NCBI GenBank assembly: GCA_009103225.1
Contig: RHPI01000003.1
Coordinates: 1 to 64,000, forward strand
Origin: Chlorokybus atmophyticus
Lineage: Eukaryota > Streptophyta > Chlorokybophyceae > Chlorokybales > Chlorokybaceae
Direction of reading: 5' to 3'
Length of the DNA stretch: 64,000 bases
Part shown: positions 1-9,488 of the stretch, one piece after another
Position numbering within the stretch: position 1 is the first letter of the stretch
How the letters are laid out: the number at the start of each line of letters is the position of its first letter
The notes under the pieces: generated by a model
What the model saw: only the letters and a program-made list of their open reading frames with translations
The model's database searches: none
What the model was told of the DNA's origin: nothing
Program-made: the position numbers and the translations under genes

Positions 1-431
1 TCCGTCTCTTCCATCTTGTGACCGACGTTGATGAGGTCCGCCCACAGCTCTCTCGCACGTGCAACATACTTTGTGACCGGCTCGGTCGTCTCTTTATGAA
101 GCGCGCTTAGCTGCTTGCGTAATTGTATCTTTCTGGCATTGTTCTTGGCTTGAAATACGGCTGCAAGCTTCTCCCAAGCTTGTCTGCCATCTTCACATGC
201 TGTGAGCATGGGAAAGTGATGTGGCTTGCAGTTAAGCACCATCAATGAATGTGCTTCAACTGAGTGTTCAAGCCAGATGCTTTCTTCTCCTGCTCTTGGT
301 GCAGATGCCTTCGGGTCAACATACTTCCACATCTTCTTGTGGATAAGTAGTGCCTTCATCTCTACGCACCAAGTGCTGTAGTTGTTTGTGTCCAGCTTTG
401 TGATCAGCCCTTTATCGTAGCTTGCCTCCAT
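1..431 (-). CDS. Ty1/copia Gag polyprotein, N-terminal part
   Basis: The frame opens at an ATG at 431 and stays open to the window edge (about 143 residues, C terminus missing). The protein starts MEASYDKGLITKLDTNNYST, followed by W and an EMKALL stretch. This is the usual start of copia-type Gag (UBN2 / Retrotran_gag_2 family), where a K-L-x-G/T-x-N-Y-x-x-W motif precedes a helical capsid-like region. The middle holds AWEKLAAVFQ, then RKIQLRKQLSALHK and VTKYVARARELW, which match the family's conserved helices. Gag would assemble the virus-like particle in which the element's RNA is reverse-transcribed. The zinc knuckle and Pol lie beyond the window. It is identified by family pattern rather than by a search. 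Confidence 0.88.
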   Translation of the reverse strand, partial: MEASYDKGLITKLDTNNYSTWCVEMKALLIHKKMWKYVDPKASAPRAGEESIWLEHSVEAHSLMVLNCKPHHFPMLTACEDGRQAWEKLAAVFQAKNNARKIQLRKQLSALHKETTEPVTKYVARARELWADLINVGHKMEET

Positions 432-479
432 CTTTGCCGCGCCTGCTTGCTTCTTGCAGTTAGCACTTGAGACTTGCTT

Positions 480-712
480 TGATATCTTCACGTGTTGTGC
501 CTTGAGTGACTTTGTTGACTTCAGTAACTTTTTTTTACTTCACTCTTGAGTGACTTCAATAACTTCGGTCTTCACTTCACTCTTCAGCGCCTTCAGTCTT
601 GAGTGACTTCGGTCTTCACTTCAGTCTTCAGCGCCTTCAGTCTTGAGTGACTTCAGTCTTCTCTTCACTCTTCAGTCTTGAGTGACTTCGAGCTTCACTT
701 TAATGCACTTTG
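480..712. repeat. Tandem imperfect repeat in the copia leader
   Basis: The motif CTTGAGTGACTTC recurs about five times, interleaved with variants of CTTCAGTCTTCAGCGCC and TCTTCACTTC. This makes a degenerate array of about 50-60-bp units between the primer site and the Gag start. It would lie in the 5' untranslated leader of the genomic RNA, where packaging and dimerisation signals sit in related elements. No function can be shown from sequence. Confidence 0.7.
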
Positions 713-765
713 TCACTTTTCTTCACTTCGCTTTCTTTCTCTTTCTTACACTCTTCACGCGTAGT

Positions 766-779
766 GTGGGCCCATAACC
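766..779 (-). promoter_or_regulatory. Reverse-transcription primer-binding site (half-tRNA type, initiator tRNA-Met)
   Basis: The 14 nt directly after the LTR, GGTTATGGGCCCAC on the minus strand, are a perfect complement of the anticodon stem-loop of initiator tRNA-Met. The matching stretch is 56687-56700 in the tRNA gene of this same window. The match is to tRNA nucleotides 26-39, not to the 3' CCA end. This is the arrangement known for Drosophila copia, where a 5' half-tRNA of 39 nt primes reverse transcription. Confidence 0.85.
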
Positions 780-1181
780 TGTTGAGAAGCAAGCATGCAA
801 GTGAAGAGGGCAAGCAATGACACACAGGAGAAGGCAACACACTTCCCGATTTATTACCAACAAACTGCGGGGTTATATACCCGCCAGTCAGTACACAGTT
901 TGTACACACTGCTGGTCTAAACGCAACAGCGTCCGATCTACTGAACCGAATCCTACGCTGTAAGATGTGCCACGTAGCTAACTTGACAAGCTTTCCAACA
1001 AGCTATGCCACGTTCCAAATGACTGAGTATTCTAGGAGATATGACGATTCTCCTAGGACCCTTCTCTGCAGTCCGCGCCAGGACCTTCATGTCCGGAGTC
1101 TTCGAGGTCCTCCCATCGAGGTCCCTTCTCTTCTCTCTTGTATGCAGGGCAGGCTGACCGGATGTAGGAATATCTTCAACA
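780..1181 (-). repeat. 5' long terminal repeat of the copia element (402 bp)
   Basis: On the minus strand it begins TGTTGAAGATATTCC at 1181 and ends TTCTCAACA at 780, with the primer-binding site directly after. A TATATAA box lies at 873-879 and an AATAAA signal at 850-855, both on the minus strand, consistent with U3 promoter and polyadenylation functions. The two signals are unusually close, so the transcription start and poly(A) site would have to be packed into about 70 bp before the LTR end. The partner LTR lies outside the window, so the boundaries rest on terminal motifs and the primer site. Confidence 0.82.
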
Positions 1182-1202
1182 GTTTAAGACTCACGACGAG
1201 GT

Positions 1203-2942
1203 TTAAGACTGAAGACACACCTTGTCGCTGGCTGCGGGGAGAACTTGCGGTGTGAGAACGGCGGCCATGTCATGCAGTGTGTAGTCCATGCGCACGACAC
1301 GCTCCTCAAAGCGTCGAACAGACTCAAACATCTGTCGCATCTCCTGTAAGCTCAGGCTTTTCAGCTTGTCCTCAAAAAGTCTCTGCATCTTGGCAAGCTT
1401 GACCGCCTTCTCATCGACTTCCTTTTTTGCCATTGCGGCTTCCTTGAACACCGCGTTGGCGTCTTTCTGCACACATTGCAAAGGTTAGTAGTCTTTCACA
1501 AAGCATGCATTATAACCACAGCTCTACCACCTTCTTTTCTTCTACAAGTTTAACTTGGTCTCTGAGAGCTTGCTGCAAGCTGATCAGATGACCGCGCATG
1601 CAGTCAGTATGTGCTTTTTCAGTCTTAACATCTTCACGTAAACGTAATACGGACTTTTTTTCCTCGGACATGCTTTCTACTATTTTAAGCAGGCGTTTAG
1701 CAACCTGGACGTTGAAGGACATTTAGATAGTGCTAGACCTGGATAGTGCTGTGCAATGCTACCTGGACCAGTGCATACCTTGTCAAGTTCTTCGACCACC
1801 TCACCACTGGCAAGACGCTCCAGGTACTCCCCAGGGTTAAAAGGCTTGCGCTTTCTAAGCCCTTCCAAAAAAGTCAAGTGTCATATAACACAGGCCCGGA
1901 TATACACCCAGACATAGACCCAAGAACAGAACGTACCCGTGGTGGAGTTGCAGCAGGTGAGGCGAGCGTATCTTTAGCTGCAAGTTGAGTGCCTTTGCGA
2001 GTGCCTACCCGCGGGGGTGTGTCACCAGATGCTGGGGCGGTTGTAAGTTTTTGTTTCTGCACATGGCAAGAGTCAGTCTTGCACTCAGTCTTGCGCAACA
2101 CTCCAAGCACATGCAGAGACTCAGTGTTGTACCTTGGGGGGACGCCCTGGAGGGGAGGCAGGACCGGTGGGTGATGCAGGCGTTTCCGGTTTGGTCAAGT
2201 CAACATGCGCAGATGTCTTGGAGGGCGTTGAGGCAGGTTTGGCTTTGCCCGATCTTGTTGAAGCGTGCGCTGTCTCCTTGGGTTCTAACTTGACAACCGC
2301 AGGTGCTGCCGCAGGAGCAGGATCCATGTATAACGTTGCAGGATTCCACACGTAGTAGACACCGCCGGGCCTGGGTTGGGAGACTGGGATGTACGCTCCA
2401 CTGTTGTCATCCCAGCTATAACGAAGATCTGGCCGGTGGTGTGATGGTGGGGCACAGAAGGGCTTGACGGGTTCGGGGGTCAGGGCTGGCTGTGTGGACT
2501 GAGACTCAGGTGGTGAGTCTTCCTGCTGACCCTCATGACTTTCTTCCTGAGATACATTCCACCGATACATTTTACGATCCTGCATGACAGCAGCCACGCA
2601 TTAGCAAGCATGCACACAGACTTGAGCCTACACAGCATACACATAGCATAGCATAGCATAGCATGCATGCATAGCATAGCATGCATGGCACAGCATAGCA
2701 TAGCAAAGCATAGCACAAACACACTCACAATCAACTACATGTATGTCATCGTGTTGTTTTCTGGCTTTTTCTTTCAGCTGCGCTGGGGTTTCCTCGGGCT
2801 TGACACCTGCGGAGTTTGGCGCCAGGCGTTTTTGCATACACTTCTCCCCCCTGTAGTGCTGCTCGATATTCTTCTGCTTGGACTTTGTCAACTTGCTCTG
2901 GCAATACTGGCACTCCCATGGGATCTCCTCCATTGGAGCCAT
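1203..2942 (-). CDS. C2HC zinc-finger / coiled-coil protein, function unknown
   Basis: Six exons join in consistent phase. Exon 1 (start ATG 2942) encodes an N-terminal finger W-x-C-x2-C-x14-H-x5-C (residues about 9-36). Exon 2 (about 2130-2580) is Pro/Ser/Thr-rich with RYSWDDNSGAYIPVSQP and a GGVYYVWNP patch. Exon 3 (about 1925-2055) is disordered and Ala/Pro-rich. Exons 4-6 (about 1786-1856, 1532-1699, 1203-1469) form an acidic/basic coiled coil containing KPFNPGEYLERLASGE, VAKRLLKIVESMSEEKKSV and KEVDEKAVKLAKMQRLFEDK. The last exon may end at TAA 1203, or splice at the GTGTGT just after PAASDK (about 1220). The copia LTR starts 22 bp past that stop. I do not recognise the family. The same finger spacing occurs in the nested gene at 59.3-60.8 kb. 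Confidence 0.7.
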
Positions 2943-2956
2943 CACAGATCAGACCA

Positions 2957-3125
2957 CAACCGCCTAAGCCACAGCCGCCTAGACCCTAGCCGCCCAGACC
3001 CCAGCCGCCCAGACCCCAGCCGCCTAGAACCCAGCCGCCTAGACCAAACCCTCCCACACCACACCCGCTCACAACACCGCCTCCAACAACACCGCCGCCC
3101 ACAACACCGCCGCCAGACCACAGCC
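2957..3125. repeat. GC-rich minisatellite (about 15-bp CCGCCTAGACCCCAG units)
   Basis: Repeats of CCGCC(T/C)AGACCC(C)AG run from about 2965 to 3060 and degrade into CACAACACCGCCGCC units up to about 3125. The array sits directly upstream of the minus-strand C2HC gene, in its promoter or 5' UTR. The Arg/Trp/Cys-rich open frame on the minus strand here (2942-3184) is a by-product of the repeat and is not called as a gene. Confidence 0.75.
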
Positions 3126-3664
3126 CTCAAAACCGATACTAGGCTTTTACTACCCTCTGCCTTGGCTTTTAAGACAGCTTTCAAGGGTTTGTGAAAAGTG
3201 ACTGTGTTGACAAGACCGTTGACAAGCCTGGGGCTGAGGCTAAGCTGTCAGATCTGAGTTGTAACGCCAGTTTTCGAGGCTCTTTGCCAGTATTCCGAGG
3301 CTTTCTGGGACCGGGAAGTCTTAACTGCGCGCTGGTGTTGCGCTGGAAGGGTTGTGGTCCTGGCAGGGAAGTCTGGCGTGGAAGTCTTAAGTGCGCGCAC
3401 AAGGGTCGCACAAGATTTGGCGGGGTCTTAGCCCCGGTACTGGCGGGCACTCGACACCAGCCAAGTCCGGTACTGTTTTTTAAGCAAGCCATGTCAAGCA
3501 AGTGTGGAATTCAGTGTGTGGGGTACTAGTGCTGTGGTGCAATGTTGGTGTAGTGGTCTTTGAGTGTACTTGTTTGCTGGCTTATGCTGCAGCTGGCTTG
3601 TAAGCACATAGTCTGGGTTTTCTACATGCTGGTGTCCTAGAAGGTCTGTGCATAGGTTCCGAGC
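3126..3664. other. Spacer with no supported gene
   Basis: Short frames on both strands lack exon-like composition and family motifs. An imperfect repeat of GGGAAGTCT(T)AA(C/G)TGCGCGC occurs twice (3315-3400). It is probably the promoter region between the divergent C2HC gene (minus) and the SAM-like gene (plus). Confidence 0.4.
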
Positions 3665-6310
3665 ATGGCACGAAGTGGTCATGCAGCTGTTGCCCAGCTG
3701 GATGTTGCAGGGGTTGCTGAGCGTGTTACCAGAATCTGTGGCAAGAGCCCACATGCACAGAGTGTGGCTGAAAGGTTTCGACAGGAGGAAATCGATGGTG
3801 ACAGCTACATTAAGCTCTCCATGACCACAGCCCACATGCTGTGTCCCAATCTTGGTCTGGCTACCCTCGTCATGGACGACGTGCAAAAATGTCAGCAAGC
3901 AGCTCCCAGCACAGGTCCAGGTTAGTAGTGGGCAGGTTGCTTTCAGAGTTGCAGCATGTCAATAGGTTTGCATGACTACTGGTCTTCTGCTAAGACTACT
4001 GCTAAGATTACTGGTCATAGCTCTTATGTGTGTGTAGCCCCAGTTGGAGTGCTGACTGAGTGTTCTATACTTCTGCTGCTCAGTGTGCTAGACTTCTGGA
4101 CTAGTGGTTTTAGCTCTTATATGTGTGCTGACTGAGTGTTCTATACTTCTGCTGCTCAGTGTGCTAGACTTCTGGACTAGTGGTTTTAGCTCTTATATGT
4201 GTGTAGCCCGGTTACCAGCAGTGCTGACGCCGTGTGCTATACTTGGTGTTTATACAGGTGATATCGACAGAGACGAGAACAGCACAGCAGAGAGTGCTGC
4301 GCGGGAGAAAACCCTTCTGGAACTAAAGTGCTTCAGAACCAGAAAGGACCACAACGAACCATCGGGAAAGACTTTCCTCCAGCGACACTACCCGGCGCAG
4401 TACCATACGCACATGGAAAACATCAAGCTGCTGAAAAGGAAGATAGCAGAGCACTTCCCTGACAACCCAAAGTTGTTGATGGTAGATTTCCGCTTGCGAC
4501 AGGAGGAAGACATGCAGCGTCGCGACGCGGTGATTGCCGAGGTCCTCGACGAACACACACCACTGCAGATCAACGGCCACTGCCTAACATGGCCAACAAG
4601 TAAGAGCTTTTATGTCAGTCTTGTGCTTGAGTCTTTTTGCTTTAACTCTCCAGTTAAAAGCTTCTCCATGTGACTTGTAATTGTTGGTCTAGCTGATGGT
4701 ATGCTGGGTCTGCTGGAATTGCTGAGTCTATTGGGATTGCCGGATTTGCTGAGTCTGCTGGGTCTGGTGTGCTGGGCGTGTCTTGTTGAAGTTGCTGGTG
4801 TCGCTGGCCTCTTGCTGAGCTGTAAGCTGATCTTGTGAGTTGAAGTTCTGTGCTTTGACAGAATACATAAAGGAACAGATCACCGAGTTGTCTAATACGG
4901 TGCGGAGAGGGACTCGAGGAAAGGGAAAGACCCAAGAAGACCGCAAAAAAGAACAGCAGGAGAAGCGTGCGCAGGCAACAGCTGAAAACGGTGGTCACCG
5001 TAACACCCGACGCATGTCCAGCACCATCACCGGTCTAGGACCTGAGTTCACCTTGGTGGACTGCGAAGCTGGCGTCAACGCTGTATTACTGGCCTTGGTA
5101 ACACCACAACCACCCACCGAAGACATGCTGACAGATCATTGGCGCAAACATTTGTAAGTTTAGGTCAGCAGGTCTATGTCTTGGGTCACCTACTGACTTA
5201 AATGTGTGCAAGTATTAATGCTTGTGTTCGTTTGCACTTGGTGATGCAATTGATTATATGCAGGATTAATGGGCGCTACGAAGATCAAGACCAGCCGTAC
5301 ATGTACCCGGTGGGGAGGGGCGATGTGCTGGAGATCTTTGACGAGGAAGTTCCATGGCGGAGCTATAAAGTCAAGATCACAGAGTGGTTTGAAGTATGTG
5401 TAGGGGAGAATGAATACGGACAGCTGTTTATGCCGGTACGTGAGACGGATGGGTATGCCGGCAAGGTTGTAAACGAGGAATCGCTGGTGCACACCATTGA
5501 GGTGAGTCTGTGCAGCACTTAGCCTGTCTGAGGATGTATGAGGCAAGTTTAAACAGCGTGCAAGATGTGAGTGACTGGTGGTGCTTGCGCAGGGTCGTAC
5601 GATAGCTTGGCCAGCATCTCTGGTTGCAGAGACATGGCCTTGCCAATGCAACAGCTGTCATGAAGGCGAAGGTGCGGGGACAGGGTCGATGTGCTTCCAA
5701 TCTCAGCTTCAGGATACGCGACGGCCGCAAGCGCAGACTCGGGACAAGGTAAACTCTGGGCTAAATTTTCTACCTGTGTCTTGCTGAGTTTGACTAGGCT
5801 TAACTGGTTTATATTGGGTCTTGCTGCGCTTGACTGGTCTTCTCGGTGTTGTTGTTGCTGGGTTGTGCTGGGTTTAACAAAAGTTTACCTGCAAGATTGG
5901 CTAGGCTTGACTGGTTTTGCTGGGTCTTGCTGCGCTTGATTAGCCTTCTGTGTATTGTTGCGTTGTGCTGGGTTTAAACACAAGTCTGCTTGCAGGATTG
6001 GTCCGAGAATCCTTTGTTGTTGAATTGGGCTGGAATGTGCTGTGGAGATAGAGACGGTGACACACCTACGAGAGAAAAAATGCTTGAGGTCTACAGGGCC
6101 TGGAGGAGTGTGTATGGCAACCAGATCACAACCTTGCCAAGGGAGGAGCACTGCCTTGCCAAGTTCACCAACCAGCAGATTGCTCTCATATTGGTAAAGT
6201 TTGCGACATCGCGCAAGTGGCTGGTGGTGGAGCATTCCATGGAGGCGCCGCATAGCATGATCTGGCAGTCTCCGAGAAAGAGGCATCGAGCATCGTTGTC
6301 AAGAGCTTGA
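3665..6310 (+). CDS. Multi-exon protein with an N-terminal SAM-like region, function unknown
   Basis: Start ATG 3665. The first exon (to about 3917) encodes MARSGHAAVAQLDVAGVAER, then FRQEEIDGDSYIKL and LGLATLVMDDVQKC, which have the helix pattern of a sterile alpha motif. Further exons lie at about 4258-4600 (charged, with KTFLQRHYPAQY, KLLKRKIAEHFPDNPKLLMV and EEDMQRRDAVIAEVL), 4859-5155, 5264-5501 (DQPYMYPVGRGDVLEIFDEE), 5593-5750 and 5998-6310 (TNQQIALILVKFATSRKWLVVE, stop TGA 6310). Splice sites are GT-AG, and several introns contain local duplications. SAM regions usually mediate protein or RNA binding. Beyond that I see no known domain. It could be a repetitive-element-derived gene, but no transposase motif is visible. 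Confidence 0.55.
4051..4202. repeat. 76-bp exact tandem duplication in an intron
   Basis: The block beginning GCTGACTGAGTGTTCTATAC at 4051 is repeated from 4127 with essentially no differences, so the duplication is recent. It lies in the intron between the SAM-like exon and the exon at 4258. It creates a spurious open frame on the plus strand. Confidence 0.9.
5785..6005. repeat. Diverged ~105-bp duplication spanning an intron 3' end
   Basis: Two copies each contain TGACTGGT...GGGTCTTGCTGCGCTTGA, a TTGTTGCT/TTGTTGCG stretch, TGTGCTGGGTTTAA and an AAG-TTTACCTGCAAGATTGG / AAGTCTGCTTGCAGGATTGG end. The real 3' splice site (about 5997) is in the second copy. The first copy (about 5888-5900) has CAA where CAG would be needed, so it is a silent decoy of the acceptor. 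Confidence 0.75.
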
Positions 6311-6429
6311 AGGTAGGCTCGTTTGGAAACAAACATTGCTTGAGTGTGCAATACGCATTTCACTCATCAAAGACATAAGGGGCTTTTGCGGTGTTGCAGG
6401 GTGAATGGGAGTAGCTGGACTGGAGAACA

Positions 6430-6665
6430 CTATAGCTACTGGGTATGGGTCCAGAGGGTTTGCGTCTTGGCAGGGTCTGGGTTGGGGCTTGAAGGGTTTA
6501 AGGTGGAGACTTTCCAGGGTCTGTTTGGGGTTAGGAGGCTTTAAGGCAGGGCCTTTGCAGGGTCTACTGGAAGGGTTTTCCGCACGGTCAGGGTTGAGAC
6601 TTGCAGGGTCTAGCGGGCTAGCGGGCTAATACCTGGGCTAGCGGGCTGGGCCAAGCGGGCCTGCT
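6430..6665. repeat. G-rich imperfect repeats downstream of the SAM-like gene
   Basis: AGGGTCT, GGGTTTG and TTGAAGGGTTTAAGG motifs recur, followed by GGGCTAGC repeats (6608-6650). Runs of GGG at short spacing could form G-quadruplexes. No coding potential is apparent. Confidence 0.6.
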
Positions 6666-6749
6666 GGCTGCGGGGACTGGACAGCTGAAGACCAGAAGAC
6701 TTTCTTCATGGGCTTTTTGTAGCTACTTCGTAGGGCTTTTGATAGGAAA

Positions 6750-7320
6750 GCTATAGCTGTGCTGTATGGCACTGGTTTGATTAGACCAGTGCATGACTTT
6801 TGTTGAATACATTGTGCCAGTATCACATTTTCTCTGCTGATAGGCCTCCGTGAATGGCACAACGCTTTTTTTGTCATTACTGGTTCTAAAACTATTTGTG
6901 CCAGTAATGGCAGGAAATTCAAGGATCTAGCCTTGGCACAATGGGTTCTTTGCCAGTGCTGGCATGAAAGCATCAGAAACGGCACTGGCAGCAAGTTGTC
7001 TATTGCAGTAATGGACATAATCTTCAAATTCCAGCACCGGCTACAAGGCTGTTGTGCCAGTTCTGGTCTTAAACTATTCTTGCCAGAGCAGGCATGGAAA
7101 GCCTTGATGCCAGTGTCGGCAGTAAGGGCTTTGTGCTAGTATTGTTAACTATTAAGTCATTTCAGTGCTGGTTATGGACGGCTTGTGCCACTTACCAGTA
7201 GGTGAGTTAGCATCCATTGCTGGCACAAGCCGTTTTGTGCCAGTTTCGGGGCTTTTCGGGTCTAGCCCCGAAAAGCAGGTGCCAGTACTGGCACAAACGG
7301 TTTGTGCCAGTACTGGCACG
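6750..7320. repeat. Cluster of palindromes built on GTGCCAGTACTGGCAC
   Basis: Many TGTGCCAGT / ACTGGCAC(A) half-sites occur here. The core GTGCCAGTACTGGCAC appears twice (7279-7294 and 7304-7319), and together the copies make a 41-bp palindrome with a single central G (7299). Other foldbacks are GCTTTTCGGG-6 nt-CCCGAAAAGC (7250-7275), CGGCTTGTGCCA / TGGCACAAGCCG (about 7178-7230) and ACTGGT-8 nt-ACCAGT (6771-6790). No protein is encoded. The density suggests a foldback/MITE-like element or a protein-binding array. Confidence 0.75.
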
Positions 7321-9488
7321 GGCTGCAGTTCCCATGTGGACATGCAGAGTGTACAATCAGCACATGGTATGTGTTTGGGCGGCTGCAGAGGCGCTGGGGG
7401 AAGGGACCTCAAATCGCAAAGGGTTATGACATGGACAACGTGAGAGAGGACGAAGAGGAGGGAGAGGAGGTTGGGCAGAGGGAGAGGGGGTGTGGGGGAG
7501 AGAGAGAGAGGGTGTGGAAAGCACTATCAACGACATCGGGTCGTCTAGCTGCTGCTGCTGCTGCTGCTGCTATTGAGAGCGTATTTGGCATGACCGCTTG
7601 CAACCGTGCTGCGTGGAGGTAACGTCCAAGTGTACAAAAGATGCGCAGGGGAACTGTGCTGACATGCATGCATGACCAACGGTGTCCGTGAGTAGTGTTG
7701 GTGTAGCGGTAGGTTAGATAGCTACAACGTGAGCCCGGTGGTCGTGTAAGACAAAGGCATCGATGACGAGTGTACAAGAGATAGTATGGCTGCATTTGTC
7801 TCATGCATGGGGTGTGAACCACAGCCAATACACGCTTAAAATCCACAAACGCACCGTATACAGTCCACCACCCTGCTATTACTACCTACACCACTACTAC
7901 TACTCACCTTCCCCGTTAGTCATACACAAGCATGCACGTACTCCAAGCATCACCTGTACAGCACGCAGCAGCGTCAGTCACGGCCGTTCTTCACACTCAG
8001 TTCAGCGTGCAGCAAACAGGATGTGCATGTTCTCCGCCCCTCCCTCTCCTTCCACCTCCGCCTCTGTCCGCCCACAGCCTGCATCGCTGTTGTCATGACA
8101 ACCCTTGAAGCTGCTGTTCGGGCCCCTTTCTTCCTCCCCCTCTGCCCCTCCTCGTGTCCGCCGTCTACAGTGGCAATGCATCGCAGTTGTGCGTGGATAT
8201 GCTCCGGCGAACGGGCAAGCGTTTCAACCAATCAGCCTGCTCCCCGTGCAGCTTTGGTGCAGTGTATACAAGATGCAATAGGCATTGCGTGTGCATGCGC
8301 GCTTGCTTGCTTGCTTGCTTGCATGTGCGTTAAGCATGTGGCAGCTTTTGTACGTACTCGATGCATGAGCAGTGGTTCTGGAAACCCTACAATGCAGATG
8401 ATGACGACCATTACTGTGTACAAAAGGAGTATACTGTTCTGCCTATGCTAGCGCATGCATGAGTGTATCAGTCGCATGCAACAGCAAACACAACCCAGAA
8501 AACCTTGCTGCATCGCTTGCAGAGGGCGAGGAAGGAGGCGGAGCCAGGGAGAGAGGGAGGGGGAGTCCTGGTCGCCAATTTGCATCCTGTCTGCGTGACC
8601 AAAAGCGCCAACAACTAACCAACGCCCATGTGGGCAGGTGATTACCAACTGCATATTGACTGCTGCATGTCTAACGGGGTAGAGGCAGTAGATTAAAGTG
8701 CTAGTAGTAGCCCGGTGGTCAACTAAATGTCATTTGTACAACACCTTGCATGTGTTGCTGCGTGCTGACTGGACTACACGTTGTGCATGCGCATGCATGT
8801 CCTGCATTTGATGTACACGTGTTGCGCATTTTCTGTACACGCACAGCACATCAACACAATGTCAGTGTACAAGCACCGGGTTTATGTACACTACATTCTT
8901 TACTAGCACACTACTACTATCTAGCCTACCCCTTTACACGTGTTAATTTGAATTTACACGCCCACATAAACGGTTGTTAGTCGTTGTTGGTCATGGCAAG
9001 CATGGCAGCAGCAAGGATGACAACTCCCTCCCGCCTTCTCTTCCTCTCCCTCGCCTACATGTCTACACACGTATACTACAATATAAGATCACAAGGGAAT
9101 GCACATGTGTGTATGATGTGTGCCATATGTGTGCTCAAGCATGAGGGCTGGCCCAAGCCCTGCAAATGCAGACCAGGGCGCATGTGGTCATTTTTGCAGC
9201 GTTTGTGTTCTGACAAAGGTGCGCATATCAAAAGCATACGCGAACCAATGACATACCTCACCACCCCCTGCAGGCACCAACGTACATGTGCAAGCAGTGC
9301 ACACCTCATGTGGCATTACATGCAACAGTCATAAAAAGCACACGTGTAGAACTTAACCTACTCCAAGCCCACGCACACAAAGACAGTGTCCCAAAACAGT
9401 TCACAAGATGAAGCTACCCCTGTATGTACACTGGCACACAGCTGTGCCAACTCTCATGCGCGCACACTTCCGTCCCCACTTGACATTC
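7321..9488. other. About 2.2 kb without a supported gene
   Basis: Open frames occur on both strands but none shows consistent splice phase or family motifs. Visible elements are a purine-rich GAGAGAGG tract (7440-7520), a (GCT)n microsatellite (about 7548-7571), a (CTTG)n run (about 8300-8322), several TGTACAA motifs (about 7632, 7773, 8417, 8866) and many GCATGC palindromes. Parts may be UTR of flanking genes. Confidence 0.5.

Larger units (their letters stand above)
1..1181 (-). mobile_element. Ty1/copia LTR retrotransposon, 5' part (runs off the left edge)
   Basis: Read on the minus strand, the element runs LTR (1181-780), primer-binding site (779-766), repeat-rich leader (765-432) and Gag from 431 off the window edge. 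The LTR ends are the inverted pair TGTTGA / TCAACA, as in Ty1/copia elements. The primer site follows the LTR directly, with no spacer. Protease, integrase, reverse transcriptase and the second LTR lie outside the window, so neither intactness nor the target-site duplication can be judged. The visible Gag frame is open and the LTR carries a TATA-like box, so nothing seen here is broken. Confidence 0.9.

Noticed and set aside
2942-3184. Arg/Cys/Trp-rich minus-strand protein upstream of the C2HC gene
   Set aside because: It derives from the GC-rich minisatellite, has repeated low-complexity composition and no partner exons.
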